A stretch of DNA of 64,000 nt from Grammothele lineata. Its lineage: Eukaryota > Basidiomycota > Agaricomycetes > Polyporales > Polyporaceae. This document shows, piece by piece, positions 1-11,620 of this stretch. Under the pieces are notes generated by a model. It was given only the letters and a program-made list of their open reading frames with translations. It was not told where the DNA came from and did no database searches. The DNA lies in contig NDFF03000030.1 of the NCBI GenBank assembly GCA_002150815.3, positions 301,742-365,741 of the forward strand, read 5' to 3'. Numbering within the stretch: position 1 is the stretch's first letter; every line of letters begins with the position of its first letter. The translations under genes were made by a program, and so were the position numbers.

Positions 1-409
1 GAGATACATCACAAATCTTGAGGATACGAGATGTATCACAAGATTGAGTTAATGACTTGATATCTAGAAAAGGTTACACGATTGCTCAAGAACCGCACCA
101 TTGTAAGCGAGTGCACCTTCCCCCTCTTTAAGCAGAGATGGTTAGATTCAGATATAAGGGTTATTTTATCTAAGGTGTTCTCGTACATGCTGTGTGCTTT
201 GGCACTTGTTCTCTCCTCCACAACTGTCGCACCTCCTGCCCTCAAACACGCGAGCCTAACCACGAAAACAATAGAAACACCTCCAACTCAATACCTTTTC
301 ATTCCGTATATGACACTCCGAGACACCAACGACGGCGTATAAACACATTCGTAGAAATGTATCCTCCTCATGCCCAACGTCCTCTATGGGCAGCGAGCCC
401 TGATTGGCT
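1..409. other. No gene recognised at left edge
   Basis: Only short overlapping frames are present, with no recognisable domain. This is probably the 3' flank of the minus-strand DUF6533 gene that ends at 410. Confidence 0.4.
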
Positions 410-1411
410 CTAGGTGACTTCCTCGTATTTTGGGTCCCCGTTCTCAGCCACCGGATCTACGCTGACGCCTTCCTCGTCCCACAGCTCATACTCGCGCTCC
501 CCTGGAGCAAAATTCTCGGGACCGATGGATGCTCCGATAGCGCCGACAACACGCTCAAACACGATCGTCTCGACGTCACCACTCGAGGACACGTATCCGG
601 ACGCTCCGTTCGCGGCTTGGAGGCGGAGTAGGAAACGGGAGACGAGGATGGATGTTAGACTGCGTGAGGAAATAGAGTGTTATCAAACTGCAAGGCGAAA
701 GTGAGGATGCGGGGGAAAACGAATAGAGAACGTACGGGTCGGTGAAGACAGTGACAACACTGGCGTTGTTGATTGCATCTGACGCCTGAAATGGAGGTTT
801 AATAGACGGATTCAGTTATTGTTAGAACGTGCTCCTACCTCTGAGAGAAGCGTGAGCACCAAGTGAAGGGCATTGACGGCGAGAAGAGTACTGCGTGGCC
901 TGTGAGATGAGTCGGGCCCGTCATATATGACCTGCACACGTACATGAAGTATATCGACCCTGCACGACGGTGGTATTTCATGAGCATCCCCGCCGGATGT
1001 TGGAATAACAGTGATGACGCTCACCGTCGACTAATAGGATACTCGAGAGGGCGTTGGGTCCAAGTAGTCCTGGCGTTCTTCCTCTATACAACTTGTACCA
1101 TGTCGTCCCGATGACGATGGCGTCTGCAAGCATCAATGTTGATCTAGACAGTATCGTTACTACGAGAGAGCGTCAGTTATCCAGATGAAACACGATTTCA
1201 TGGTGAGCACTGACGGCTGTGAATGATGCATTAGGACTCGGAAGGATGGTGCAGGATGTAAAGACTTACATTCTATCAGTCGCTAACGACTCAGTGGAAC
1301 CTCCCGACCACCCGAAGATCGGAAGATAAAACGGAATGTACGTGGTGATATCGTACTATGTATTTTCAGTTATTAGTCAACGTGACGGCGCACAGCACCT
1401 GAGGTATTCGT
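410..1411 (-). CDS. DUF6533 membrane protein, copy 1, 3' half (split by transposon)
   Basis: This is the C-terminal half of a multi-pass membrane protein of the fungal DUF6533 family, whose function is unknown. The last exon (592-410) carries the motif FERVVGAIGASIGPE and an acidic tail. The second DUF6533 gene at 15.8-17.6 kb has the matching FQRVVGAIGTSIGPEH. Just inside the transposon end, the exon reading YLPIFGWSGGSTESLATDRM (about 1325-1270) is open and aligns with HLPIFGWSVEALESPAVSRM of copy 2. The 5' half lies 10 kb away at 11621-12339, beyond the Plavaka element. I saw no stop in the exons compared, so the gene may still be spliceable, but a 10 kb intron would be extreme for a fungus. 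Confidence 0.7.
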
Positions 1412-1440
1412 ACATCAGCAAAGCGCGTTGGTCTCACATA

Positions 1441-1768
1441 TCTCTTTGTCTTATGAAACTGGCTTTTAGGGATATTATGCTTAATGTGATGTCTTTTGAG
1501 ACGTCAAATTGTCTTGCTAGAGCAATGCTCATCTTAAATATGGCTAAATGTCTTCCTACTTGCCTTAAGTATTAGCATCGCTCTTATCATGTGGCTTAAA
1601 TTATATACGCTATCTTATATGCATCCAGCGGTCTTAGCACATAGCTACTGTCTTAAGTTCCGTCTTACAGTTTTTTAAATCATTTTTATACCATCAGTTG
1701 TCTTATAAAATGTTCGGAGTGTCTTAAATCCGTCTTTATACTTATGAATGTTTTATGGATGAAATGAA
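1441..1768. repeat. Left subterminal repeat array, TGTCTTA-like
   Basis: About a dozen variants of GTCTTA, TGTCTTAA or TATCTTA occur at irregular 15-35 bp spacing between the left end and the transposase stop codon. The same motif array recurs at the right end. Such arrays are typical binding sites for transposases with long subterminal regions. This function is inferred here. Confidence 0.65.
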
Positions 1769-4700
1769 TTAAAAAGCTAATGCGTGTGCATGGTAGTCTA
1801 TATACTTGTTAACATAGTAAGCTGAGAAAACATCTAATGTATGTTCAGATGCAATGCCACGAGGAATAATAGTAGAACCAGGATGCGGAAGTAAATGAGC
1901 AGCACGAACTATAGTATCCAAACTGATAATAGAATATAAAGGCTTTCCCTCATCATCCTCTTCAGGTTCAACAATCCACATCCCTGTGCCTTTGTCAGGT
2001 TCATCCCCAATAGGCTTGAACCAGCTGACAAGGGCACAATGATATGAAGAGTCGTTGACAGTAAATGAAAGTAATAAGCGGATGCGTACGACATATAATC
2101 CACAAAATCCAGCTTCATTGCCCTCTTTTGCCACAAATGCACAGTCACGTCTTGCAGCACCATTACGCCATGAAGTTACAGAATGTATACGTTCATGATG
2201 TAGCCCGCTGAGACTTGACTGCTCATTTGGAGCATAAAAGGAAGCAATAGCTGAAGGGAAAACTGTAACAGCATCTGGAAGAGGAGGGCATTCAGCTAAC
2301 GAAATATCATCTACTGGGTAAGGGTCTGGAAAGGCAGACATTTGAGCAAAAAGGAAAAAACGAATAAGTCGAGGCAGATTGAGAATATCAAGTTGCATAG
2401 AAAGACTGGCAACATCGTGAAAAAAGCCTGCAACTATTTTTACCGTTAGATTTGGTAGTTAAAATTGAATAACACATACCAGGCCTTCGTGCCATTACAA
2501 TCCCACTCATGTCCTCTGGCTCATCATCATCATCTTCCTCTTCTTCACTATCCTCCGTATGTGAGGCTGGTGGAATGTAGTCTAGATCATCCTCGTCTTC
2601 ATCATCTTCAAGGAATCCCTGAAGGTCACGGTACTGCTGAAGATTTAGAGCACCTTCATCTCCTAATAGACCTCGTGATGCAAAGTCTGCACGAGCTGCA
2701 GCAAGCTTGTCAAGTCGCTGGTTGATGAGAAGCATTTGACCAATTGCATTGAAGTGATTTGAGCATCGCCAAGGCTCCTTAACTGCTTTGATATGTTTTG
2801 CCTCAGTGATAGATGAGCATAAGCCGTTGGGAGCACCAAATAGCTGAATCATCCAGGGATAGTGCCACAGAGAGTGTTGTCGAGGGAGGTTAAAGTCGAT
2901 GCGAACACCAACTTCAACAAAGATAACTCGATCACGATGAAAACGCTCTAAGGCATCTTCAACGGCCTCAAGGTCATCTTCAGTGAGTGTTGGTCGGCGA
3001 ATGAGGTAGCAGAAGTCCAAAAAGGCACTCATAGCGCTGAGCATCTTCTCTGGAACATATCCAGCTATAGCAGCCAGAAAGATCTATACGTTGTTAGATT
3101 TAAACTATTAATAAAAAGAAATCAATCACCTTCATAAGTGCTTTCGAGTCATCACCCGTCCATTGCTTAAAATGTCTACCTTGTGGGAATCTACGCAACC
3201 CAGTGAAGGGAGGTGCAATAGCCATTCTGCTTAAAATATTAATTTGGCTGCTAGCAATATAATTTTCCTTTAATTACGTACCTGCGATCAATATCCGCCA
3301 TAATTTCTGCTGCTCTGGTTTTCCCATGTTCAATAATCAAATATTGCTCTACCCAAGACACAAGGTGGTCTTTGAATGTCCCCTTGATTATTTGATGGAG
3401 AATGTCGGGTGTAAGCAGCTCATAGATATTTGCATCAGGAAATGAGGAGGAAAAAGGCTGTAAATATGTAAATAGGTTTTCAGCTGTAACTAAATTAAAG
3501 GAGCACTTACTTGCATATCACCAATAATGCCAAATTCATCCCAGAGCCGTTTGAGTGTCATAGATCTCACTAATGCATCTGTAAGGTGTGGGGATCTTGA
3601 AGTGCCTTTTACATCAAGGTGATCTCGATGGACAATACACCTAAATATTGTGAGCCTAACACTGCTTCAAATACATAAATTGCTTACTTTGGGCACCAGC
3701 CTTGAACAGTGCATGATACCAGTGACTGCTCAGGATAATCTCCAATATAAGGCCCAAGGTCGTAGATAAACCAGCGATAGAAGCCATCTCCACAGCGTAC
3801 AAGGTCTGGCTCCTTTGCGTGCTCTTTGAGATTTTTGAGAATGTATTCAACACTATCATGAAAGAGCTGCCGCCGAAACTTGCGAAACTTTGGGTCATCA
3901 TCTTCATCACGATCAGCTGTAAAGATAATAAATAAAAGCATGTGTACATTGTGGCTTACAGACCTTTGGGAATTGCTAAAAATGCTACCACAGATAAGGC
4001 ATCACGATGGGCACGTCGCACATTGTTATGAACAAGGCCGTTTGAGAGATATAAAGGCCAGTATTCAGTTTGACCAGTAGCAACGGAGACTGTTGTCTTA
4101 TCACTGCCTAAAATGACTGGGCAGAGTGCAGCCCCATGATTTACTGCCTTTTGGGATAAGGTGTCCTATAAAATGTTAGCATCATAACCTACAATTTATA
4201 GGAGGACCTACAGCTTTTTTCCATGCCCAATCACCTGACATGAGGTCTCCATACACCCTTTGACCATGCTTGTTGTATACACGCTTAGGTGCCCAGTCAA
4301 TCTCTCCTACATAGTCTGGATTGCCCAACTGCCTATGCAAAATATCGCGAGGTTCTCTGAACCAGACCTTGTATGTTCTATCCATCCATGCTGGGACATC
4401 ACCTAATATAACATTGAGTATAATGAACATTAAAGATACATTAAATACACCACCTTCTGGCCGAGGCCTAGTATATTCAATCTCAGACACCTGCCACTTT
4501 TCCTCTGCAAGGGGAATGGCATCAATGGTGTTGTAGAGATCATCAGCATCTGTAAATGGCGGTGGCTTTCCCTTCATGAAAGTAGAGAAGATCTTCATGA
4601 GTTCATCGATGCGAGCCCCAGACATTTTGTCCTTCCGATATAGAAAATCGGCAAGCTCAAAGTGTTCCCGAGTTTGAAAGGGGAAATAGGGCTGGGCAGG

Positions 4701-5245
4701 AGGAGGGGGCGGTGGCAGAGGACGAGCATTAGAGGGGAGCTCAGCCCCATTAGCATCATGTGGAGCACCTAACATGTGTAAGTAAAAGGCAATGTAGATA
4801 TAGCAAAGCTCTTACCATTGATGTGTGGATGTGTTTCAATTCTCCCACCACCTCTCAGCTGATGAACAACTGGTTTCGCAGACAAGGATGAAGATGAAGA
4901 TGAACCTATAGCACAGTTAGCACAATGCTACTGCATATGACAATGTTAACACTTACTTGCTGTTGCTTCAGACATATCTACATCATCTTCTGTAGGATCG
5001 GGATCGGACTGTACATATTCAAAGCCCTGTTCAACTGATATCTGACTTGATGAAGAGGCATCTGAGCCTGATGGAGAGGAAGTATCTACATCTGACATAG
5101 CCCCTGGGAAGTTCGAAGGCCCAGCAAAGTCATGTATATCACCATGAATTGCAATTATGTGATTTGTGAGCCCCGCAGCCGTGCTGCAAAGCTTAGGGCA
5201 ATGGGGACAAGGAAGGCTGGGAGGATTCTTCGTACGTCGAGGCAT
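1769..5245 (-). CDS. Plavaka transposase (about 11 exons)
   Basis: This gene encodes the element's transposase, about 980 residues summed over exons. The start at 5245 opens with a C2H2-like zinc finger (CPHCPKLCSTAAGLTNHIIAIH) at about residues 13-34, then a serine-rich acidic stretch and a proline run. Plavaka landmarks follow: YFPFQTREHFELADFLYRK, then DVPAWMDRTYKVWFREPRD, the core ILGSDKTTVSVATGQ, YWPLYLSNGLVHNNVRRAHR, then YPEQSLVSCTVQGWCPK, and a C-terminal region ending at 1769. Introns of 45-60 bp have normal ends (for example GTAAGT at 4956 and TATAG before 4905). I found no in-frame stop in the exons read. The gene diverges from the companion gene at 7200. The transcript runs in the same direction as the interrupted DUF6533 host gene. 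Family assignment is by recalled similarity to Pfam Plavaka. Confidence 0.88.
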
Positions 5246-5360
5246 GATACCTATGCAATGGTCATTGAAGGCGCAACACCATATAGAGTGTTACAACATA
5301 CAAAGGTTTCGGAGGACGGGGCTGGTGACAGTACGGTGACAATGGCCCAATCGGTCGAAT

Positions 5361-5556
5361 ACTCGGTGGCGGCTCAACGGCGGCTTGATGGCGGCTCAAC
5401 GGCGGCTTGGTAACGGCTCGAAAACGGCTCAATGGCAGCTCGATGATGACTTGGTGGCGACTCAATGACGGCTCGATGGTGGCTCGATGGTGGTTCGATG
5501 GCAGTTCGATGGCGGCCCGATGGCGGCTTGATGGCGGCTTGATGGCGGTGGCGTGC
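5361..5556. repeat. 12-bp GC-rich minisatellite
   Basis: Degenerate tandem copies of a 12-bp unit close to GGCGGCTCGATG run through this stretch, just upstream of the transposase start. Confidence 0.7.
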
Positions 5557-6079
5557 AGCACAAGTGCAATGGGCCAACGCAAGATGGCGTGGGTGGGCTG
5601 GAAAAGCAGCGAGACTGTTGTCAGCAGATGCGCAATGCCCTGAAGACGTTAGGACATACGATAGTGTAGCGAGCTTTGGACGGCGGGCAGCTGACAAGAT
5701 CGTGTGGAGGGGCGGCTCAGCAGCAAGCTGGTAGGAGGGATGAGGCGACGCGAGGGCAGTGGGAAGCCACTGAAGTACTTGCGAAAGGACGAGGTGCCAC
5801 TGAACCTGTGCGCGGGTATAAGTGAGCGAAGGGATAGAGTTATATGAACACTTGCTGCAGATGGGGAAGGCGGTACTGTGGACAGCACTGCGGTAGTGCA
5901 CGAGAAACGAGCGCAGCAAGGCAGTGACCTGACAGATTGAAGACGGAGATGAGAATAAGAAGATGAGGAAGACGGTGCTGCAGCAGCCGAACGAGGGAAG
6001 GTGGCATGATGGGGTTGGGAGATGGACGACAGATGTGACTCACCAGGGACAAGGCCGCGCGGCTCTCAAGCAGCAGCAG

Positions 6080-6770
6080 TTGAGGACGAGGACGAGACTG
6101 GGATGAGGACGAGGACGAGACTGGGACGAGGACGAGGACGAGACGGGGATGAGGACGAGGACGAGACAGGGATGAGGATGAGACGGGGGCGATGATTTGG
6201 GAATCAGGACGAGATATCTTGCGGCGAGGACGACGACGACGATGGAGGCGTGAATGTGCGTGAACGCGTGAACGCGGGGGCGAGGGCGCGAACGCAGGCA
6301 GGCGAGGGCGTAAACCAGAAGGGGAAACGACGCGTAGATACGCGGATACGCTGAGGGTAGGGATGAGCGCATGAACGGGGACGAGGGCGAGGAGGGAAGG
6401 CGACGCACCGGGGAGAGACACGGACGCGCTGAGGAGCGGCGCGAGACGTAGACGTAAACACACTAAAGGCATAAACAAAAGCGTAAAGGGGGACGAAGAT
6501 GAGGGCGAGGGCGAGGACGAGAGAGAGGACGAAGACGAGGACGAGGACGAGGGCGACGCACCGAGGAGAGACGCGGACGAGGACGCGCCGAGGGAAGCCG
6601 AAGACGCGTGGAGGGCGAAGGTGTAACGAAGACGATGGTAGGAGGAGGGAGCAGCGAACGGACGATTGAAAGGGCGGAAGTGACGGCGAGGACGACGGCG
6701 AGGACGACGGCGAGCACAAGGACGACGGCGAGGACGAGGACGCGGACGCGGGGACAGCCTCGGGCGGTTG
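6080..6770. repeat. GAGGACGAG-type purine-rich tandem repeats
   Basis: Short 6- and 9-bp units based on GACGAG and GAGGACGAG alternate with less regular sequence. Strand asymmetry is strong, with purines on the plus strand. Confidence 0.65.
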
Positions 6771-6889
6771 ATCTACGCGAACGGAGGAGTTGGGCGCTCC
6801 GAGATGGTTCGGGCGCCTCCTCCTCCTCCGGCGGGGTGGCGTTTACTGACTGCCACGTCCTGCACTTCCCCCTCGCCGCTGCTCACCGT

Positions 6890-7095
6890 CCGCCCCGACC
6901 CCCTAGCTGTCGTTCTCACCGCCGCCTCTCTCGCCGCCGCCTCTCTCGCCACCGCCTCTCTCGCCGCCGCCTCTCACCCCGCTGCCGCTCTTGTCGCCTC
7001 TCTCCCCGCCGCCTCTCTCCCCGCCGGGGCTCTCGTCGCCTCTCTCCCCGCCGCTCTCGTCGCCGCGCTCGTCGCCGCTCTCACCGTCGCTCTCG
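6890..7095. repeat. CTCTCGCCGCCG-type tandem repeats
   Basis: About 12-bp units close to CTCTCGCCGCCG repeat with small variations, ending about 100 bp before the companion gene's start codon at 7200. Confidence 0.7.
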
Positions 7096-7199
7096 TCCGT
7101 CCCTGGGCCCCATCTTCGCCCCGCCGCACCCATCTCTTTTCCCCCTCACCCACCCTCGTCACCACCACCACCGCCCTACCGCACGTTACTCCCTGCGCC

Positions 7200-10100
7200 A
7201 TGACGAAGACGCGCGCGACCAACAAGGACTCCCACCCGGGCAATCCCGACCTGGTCGACTCCGACGGTGAAGTCCGTCCGAAGAAACCCGCCCGCCAGCG
7301 TCCCACGAAGGCTGAACGCGACGCCGTGAAGCTTGAGAGGGAACTGGAGGAGGCCGCGATGGCAGAAGCGCAGAATGAGGCCGCGATGGAGGTCCTCCGG
7401 CTCGATGCGGAGGAATCGGCCGCGGCCACGGCGCGACGCTCGCGAAGGCTGGCAAGCCAGGGGTGTGGATCGATAGGTACGTTTCAATTTCATTGTACGC
7501 TTTCTCTTCGAAGGCTGATTCCTGTTAGCGTCGGTCTCCACTCGACTCAAAACAGCGCTAGTGTTCCGCCAAGACGACGACGACGGTATACATACTTTTT
7601 TTTCACTCTGTGCGTATTTTCTGACCTGCCTCTACAGATGAGGCCCCCACTCAGTTCGATGGGGACCTCCTTGTGTCCGAAGACCTCAGGAGCGACGCCA
7701 TCGACCATGCTATGGCGCTCGGGGATGAGGAGCTCGCCCCTCCCGTCAAGCACGTCCCGCGCCAAAAATCATTTGCGGACGACGTCTCTGGGGATGATGC
7801 CGAGGGGGAGGACGTACCTCCTCCTCCTCCTAAGCCCAAGCCCTCCCCTCGTCCCGCGAGGCGATCCAGGAAGGCGGTTGCGGCCGCAGCCTCCGCTCCC
7901 CAGGAGGACGACGGGACGCCAGTCCTGCGTCGCACAAGGTCGAACTCGAAGGCTACCGCAGCTCGTGCCGGCGAAGACGAAGAAGCCGAGGAGAGCGACG
8001 GGCTCTCGAAGGCAACCCCCAGCGTGCGCAATACGAGGGCTACTACCGCCGCCAGCACCGGCCGGAGCAAGGCCCCCGCGACCAAGCACAAGACGTCCGC
8101 TAACGCCGCTCCCGATGAGACTGAGGAGAACGTCGCGCACCCGGCGGCGAAAAGACAAACCTCTACCGCCAAGCGCAACGCCGTCACTGCTGCCGCCGCC
8201 AAACGTAGTGCCGCCGCCGCCGTTGTCGACGAAGCCGACGAGAGCGACGGGCCCCTGACAGTGGCCCCAACCCCGATAAAACGCACTCCGAAGGCTCGCA
8301 AGGCTGGGCCCGCGACGACATCCCCCAAGAAGCGAGGTTCGACGGCCGCCATCTCTCACGGGGAAGAGGACGAGGACGAGGCGGCCGAGAGCGATACGCC
8401 CGTGGCAACGAAGACGAGCCGCGCGAAGGTTCCCGCTGCCTCTGCCAAGTACAAGACCGCCGCCGCTGAGGAAGATGAGGAGAATGACGATGGGGCGGAG
8501 AGCGACGTACCCCCGGCTGCGAAGACGCGTGGCGCGAAGGCTGCCGTCTCTCACGGGGAAGAGGACGAGGACGAAGAAGCCGAAAGCAACACGCCTGCAG
8601 CGACGAAGACGAACCGCACGAACGCTCCCGTTGCCAAAGGCAAGGCCCCTGCCACCAAGAGCAAGGTCCCCGCCTCCACCAAGGGCAAGGTTCCTCCCGC
8701 CGCCGCTGCCGCCGACGACGAAGACGAAGACGACGAAGACGGGGCCGAGAGCGACGTGCCCGCATTGAAGACGAGCCGCGCGAACGCTCCCGCTGCCAAA
8801 CGCAAGGCATCCGCTGTCAAGGACAAGACTCGCGCCGCCGCCGCTGTCGTCGCCGAGGAAGATGACGGTGACGATGAAGATGGCGCCGAGAGCGACGCGC
8901 CCGCAACGACGACGAAGAGTCGCGCGAACGCTCCTGCCAAGAGCGCTCCTGCCGCCAAAGGCAAGGTCCCCGCCGTCAAGAGCAAGACTTCCGCCGCTAA
9001 GGGCAAGGCGCCTGCTACCGCCGTTGAGGAAGACGAGCAAGGAGCGGAGAGCGACGTGCCTCCCCCAGTAAAGAAGGGTCGCGCGAAGCCCGCCGCCGTG
9101 TCTAAGGGCAACGCCGCGGCGCTCGATGAAGCCGAGGAGAGCGACAGCCTCATGGGGGCGAGCAAGGCCGGCGCGAACGCCACTGCAGCCGGGAAGCGCA
9201 AGACTCCCGCCGTGAAGAGCACCACCGCCGCCAAGAAGCGTAAGGCCGCCGCCACTGCTAACGACGAAGAGGACGACGACAACGACGCAGAGCCCACCCA
9301 TGCGAACAAACGCACCAAGTCGACCGCCCTCGCCGACGAAGGCGACAAATCTGCTCCCGCGAAGAAACACGGGTCGAGCTCCACGAAAGCGAAGAAGCCT
9401 GTCGGACGCGAGGCTATTCAAGCCGCCGTAGAGGCTCGAAAGCGCAAGGCCACGGAAGACCCCGTTCGATCTCCAACGTAAGTACGTCTTTCGCGTATGA
9501 ACACTCGCTGAAAACCCGTATAGGAGAGGGAACCCGAAGAAGTCGAAGTCGACTACCCCTGCGCACTCCAGTCGCGGTTCGCCCGCCCCTGGTGGCGTAC
9601 GAGGGAAGTCGAATCCTCTGGCGTCCTCGCGCGCAAGCTCTATCGCCCCTGCCAGGTACGTCCGATCTTTGGCACTCAGCGCTTCTATGCTGAAGCTGTT
9701 CAGCGCGGTTGGCGGCCTACGCCTCAATTGGGGGAGTCGCATACACGGCAACCGCGGTTCCTCGCGCGGCTCATCTCGCGCTCGCTCGATGTCGTGGGCC
9801 CCGTCCCGACCAGCATCAGCGATGGATGTGAATGCGAATGAGGAAGACGGGTTGATCAAAGATGAGGGTGGTATGCCGGACGAAGATGACGCGGTCGAGC
9901 GAGAGGCGTTGGGCTCGACGAAGCGCGGCAAGGGCACGAAGGTATGTTCGATTCTAGCCTCGATTTTCTTTGCTAACTCTAGTTGTATTGTAGGTGACGA
10001 AGATTACGCTGGGTTCTACATCGAACGAGCGGGTGAAGAAGACTCGCAAGCGCCACAAGCCAGGCAATGATGATGTGCCTGTTGAGCTCGCTGATGAGTG

Positions 10101-11040
10101 GCAGCGCTTCGTTCACCTCGTACTTCAATATACTAGTACTCAGACCCCTTGGAAGAAGCCACTCCTCGCCGACATCAAGAACATCTTCAATGTTGTCTGG
10201 CCTGAGATGGAGTGCCCCATCCGTCTGCATGATGACCTCTGGAAGATTGTAAGTCTGTTGTGCTTAGCATTGCTCTTTCACTTACAGCTTTGTAGATTGA
10301 GGCTCGTACTGCTAGTTGGCGCCACAGGTTTGGCTTAGAAGGTTTTACTGTTGTTGGGGAGGTCTTCAACCGCAACGCGGTAGAAGGCTATGACTTTGAG
10401 CAAGAGGAGGACATTGCTCGCTTTTGTACAGAGCAGCTCTCTAAGAACCCTGACAGTACAACAGCTCCTTTCCTTTGGAAATCCCCAATTCCTGGGAGCA
10501 TGAAGGTAAGTATAATCTAACCTTGTGTGAGCAGAATCTAATACCCTTCCTAGGGTGCTCTACAGGGACCTATGATTATGGAGGTGTTCAGCAGAATTTA
10601 CTGGACTTTCCAGAGCAAGGTCTCTGAGGAGGATACCTCAGATGAGTATCCTGAAGGGGCATTGGTTCTATCCAAGCTTGGAGTAAGTAGTTTAACTTAT
10701 TCATTAGGAAATCAGCTGACTGTTTGAACAGGTTCAGCGTGCTCTCACTTACTGGCAGACTGGGCAGTTCACTCTGCCCAAGTCTCATAAGGGCAACTTC
10801 TCTAGTGAAAACTGGGGTGATAAGTCTAAGGTTGTGCAGCCAGCTACTGGCACAATACAGCTGGTCAAGCGTGCCAGTAACATGGCCAAGACTTTGGAGA
10901 AGTTCAAGCCTGAAAAATGGGAGAGTATCTTAGATGAGACACAGGATAGGTGGGAGGAATGGCACAAGACTGCTGCTGGGGAGGATGCTGGGCTGATTGA
11001 AGACCCAGAGGAGGTAGAGGGTGTTGAGTCTGACTACTAG
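7200..11040 (+). CDS. Plavaka companion gene: long basic/acidic repeat protein with DUF6532-like C-terminus
   Basis: Nine exons join in frame: 7200-7476, 7529-7585, 7638-9477, 9524-9655, 9704-9941, 9994-10248, 10296-10505, 10554-10682 and 10732-11040. Together they give about 1148 codons. Most introns have clear GTAAGT or GTACGT donors, and one has a TGCTAAC branch site (9971). Residues about 110-730 are a disordered linker of about seven diverged 40-50 aa units. Each unit has an acidic EEDEDE run, then AESDVP, then a lysine-alanine-proline stretch resembling histone H1 or nucleolin tails. The last 300 residues are a compact domain with SWRHRFGLEGFTVVGEVF, then GPMIMEVFSRIYW, then ALTYWQTGQF. 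The layout resembles DUF6532 (helical, ending in ALxxWxTG), but I hold this at moderate confidence. The role is unknown. Position and divergent orientation suggest a transposition accessory or a DNA-binding protein. Confidence 0.78.
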
Positions 11041-11600
11041 TCCCTTCTGGCTGTCTGTATTCTGCTTACCTCTCATTAATTGGATTGTTCTGTCTGGTGA
11101 TTGCTAGCTTATGATTTGCAGTGACTTGAGTTGGTCTAATTTCTGTCTTACATGTTCTTTCAAATGAGCCCTATGTCTTATGGATGTCATAAAATCTACT
11201 TTGAAGTCATTCCAATGTCTCAAGAATGTCTTTAAAATGTCTCATGTATGTTCTCATCGTCTTATGACTTCTTGCGTGTCTTATCATCTGTCTCAACTTT
11301 CTACTATATATCTTAAAGTATGTCTTAGCTTCCTTCTATGTATCTTAAAGTGCGGCTTAGCATTTCACCATATATCTCTTAAGACATGTCTTGAATATTT
11401 CTTCCTTGTCTTTATAATGGACTACATATAGGCTTATAGCATTGCTTGCATCTATGATTATGATAGTTCTCATATCACAGCTTATACTGGTCCTAATTAA
11501 GCCACCCACTGTCTTGATAAGAAGGTACGCTACATATGAAAGACAGGATGTCTTAGTCTTATACTGTCTTATAGGAGTGCTGTAAGACCGCATAAGTCAA
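11041..11600. repeat. Right subterminal repeat array, TGTCTTA-like
   Basis: More than a dozen TGTCTTA, TATCTTA or TGTCTCA variants lie between the companion gene's stop codon and the right terminal repeat. They mirror the left array in motif. AT content is higher than in the flanking genes. Confidence 0.65.
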
Positions 11601-11620
11601 ACTACGTTTTCCTGATGTAT

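Larger units (their letters stand above)
5246..7199. promoter_or_regulatory. Divergent intergenic region of the Plavaka element with minisatellites
   Basis: This 1.95 kb separates the divergent transposase and companion genes. It is largely low-complexity: a 12-bp GGCGGCTCGATG-like tandem array (about 5361-5556), GAGGACGAG-like arrays (about 6080-6770) and CTCTCGCCGCCG-like arrays (about 6910-7090). It probably holds both promoters. The long frames across it on both strands have repeat-derived composition and are not called as genes. Confidence 0.55.
1412..11617. mobile_element. Plavaka-family DNA transposon, about 10.2 kb, apparently complete
   Basis: The element is bounded by short imperfect inverted repeats. 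The left end (from 1411) reads TACATCAGCAAAGCGCG; the reverse complement of the right end (up to 11619) reads TACATCAGGAAAACGTAG. If the ends are taken at CATCAG, the flanking octamers are TATTCGTA (1404-1411) and TATTGCGA (from 11618). They match at five of eight positions, so a target duplication is plausible but decayed or mis-set. Inside are subterminal TGTCTTA-like arrays, a minus-strand transposase and a divergent plus-strand companion gene. The boundary is supported independently: the flanks rejoin into one DUF6533 gene when compared with copy 2 at 15.8-17.6 kb. The exact terminal base is uncertain by a few positions. Confidence 0.8.

Noticed and set aside
5374..6719. Several 120-210 codon minus-strand frames
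   Set aside because: They are Ser/Pro/Arg-rich frames produced by GAGGACGAG-type and GGCGGCTCGATG-type tandem repeats, without splice partners or domains.
6768..8258. 496-codon plus-strand frame
   Set aside because: Only its 7200-7476 part is real (exon 1 of the companion gene). The rest reads through minisatellite, introns and the wrong frame of exon 3.
8184..9384. Minus-strand frames of 208 and 277 codons rich in Ser/Ala/Arg
   Set aside because: Shadows of the lysine-alanine linker exon on the plus strand.
7769..9937. 722-codon open frame on the minus strand
   Set aside because: It is antisense to the repeat linker of the companion gene. Regular GC-rich codon repeats keep the complement open. 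It shows glycine/leucine/arginine-rich composition and no domain, and the plus strand has a consistent nine-exon model.
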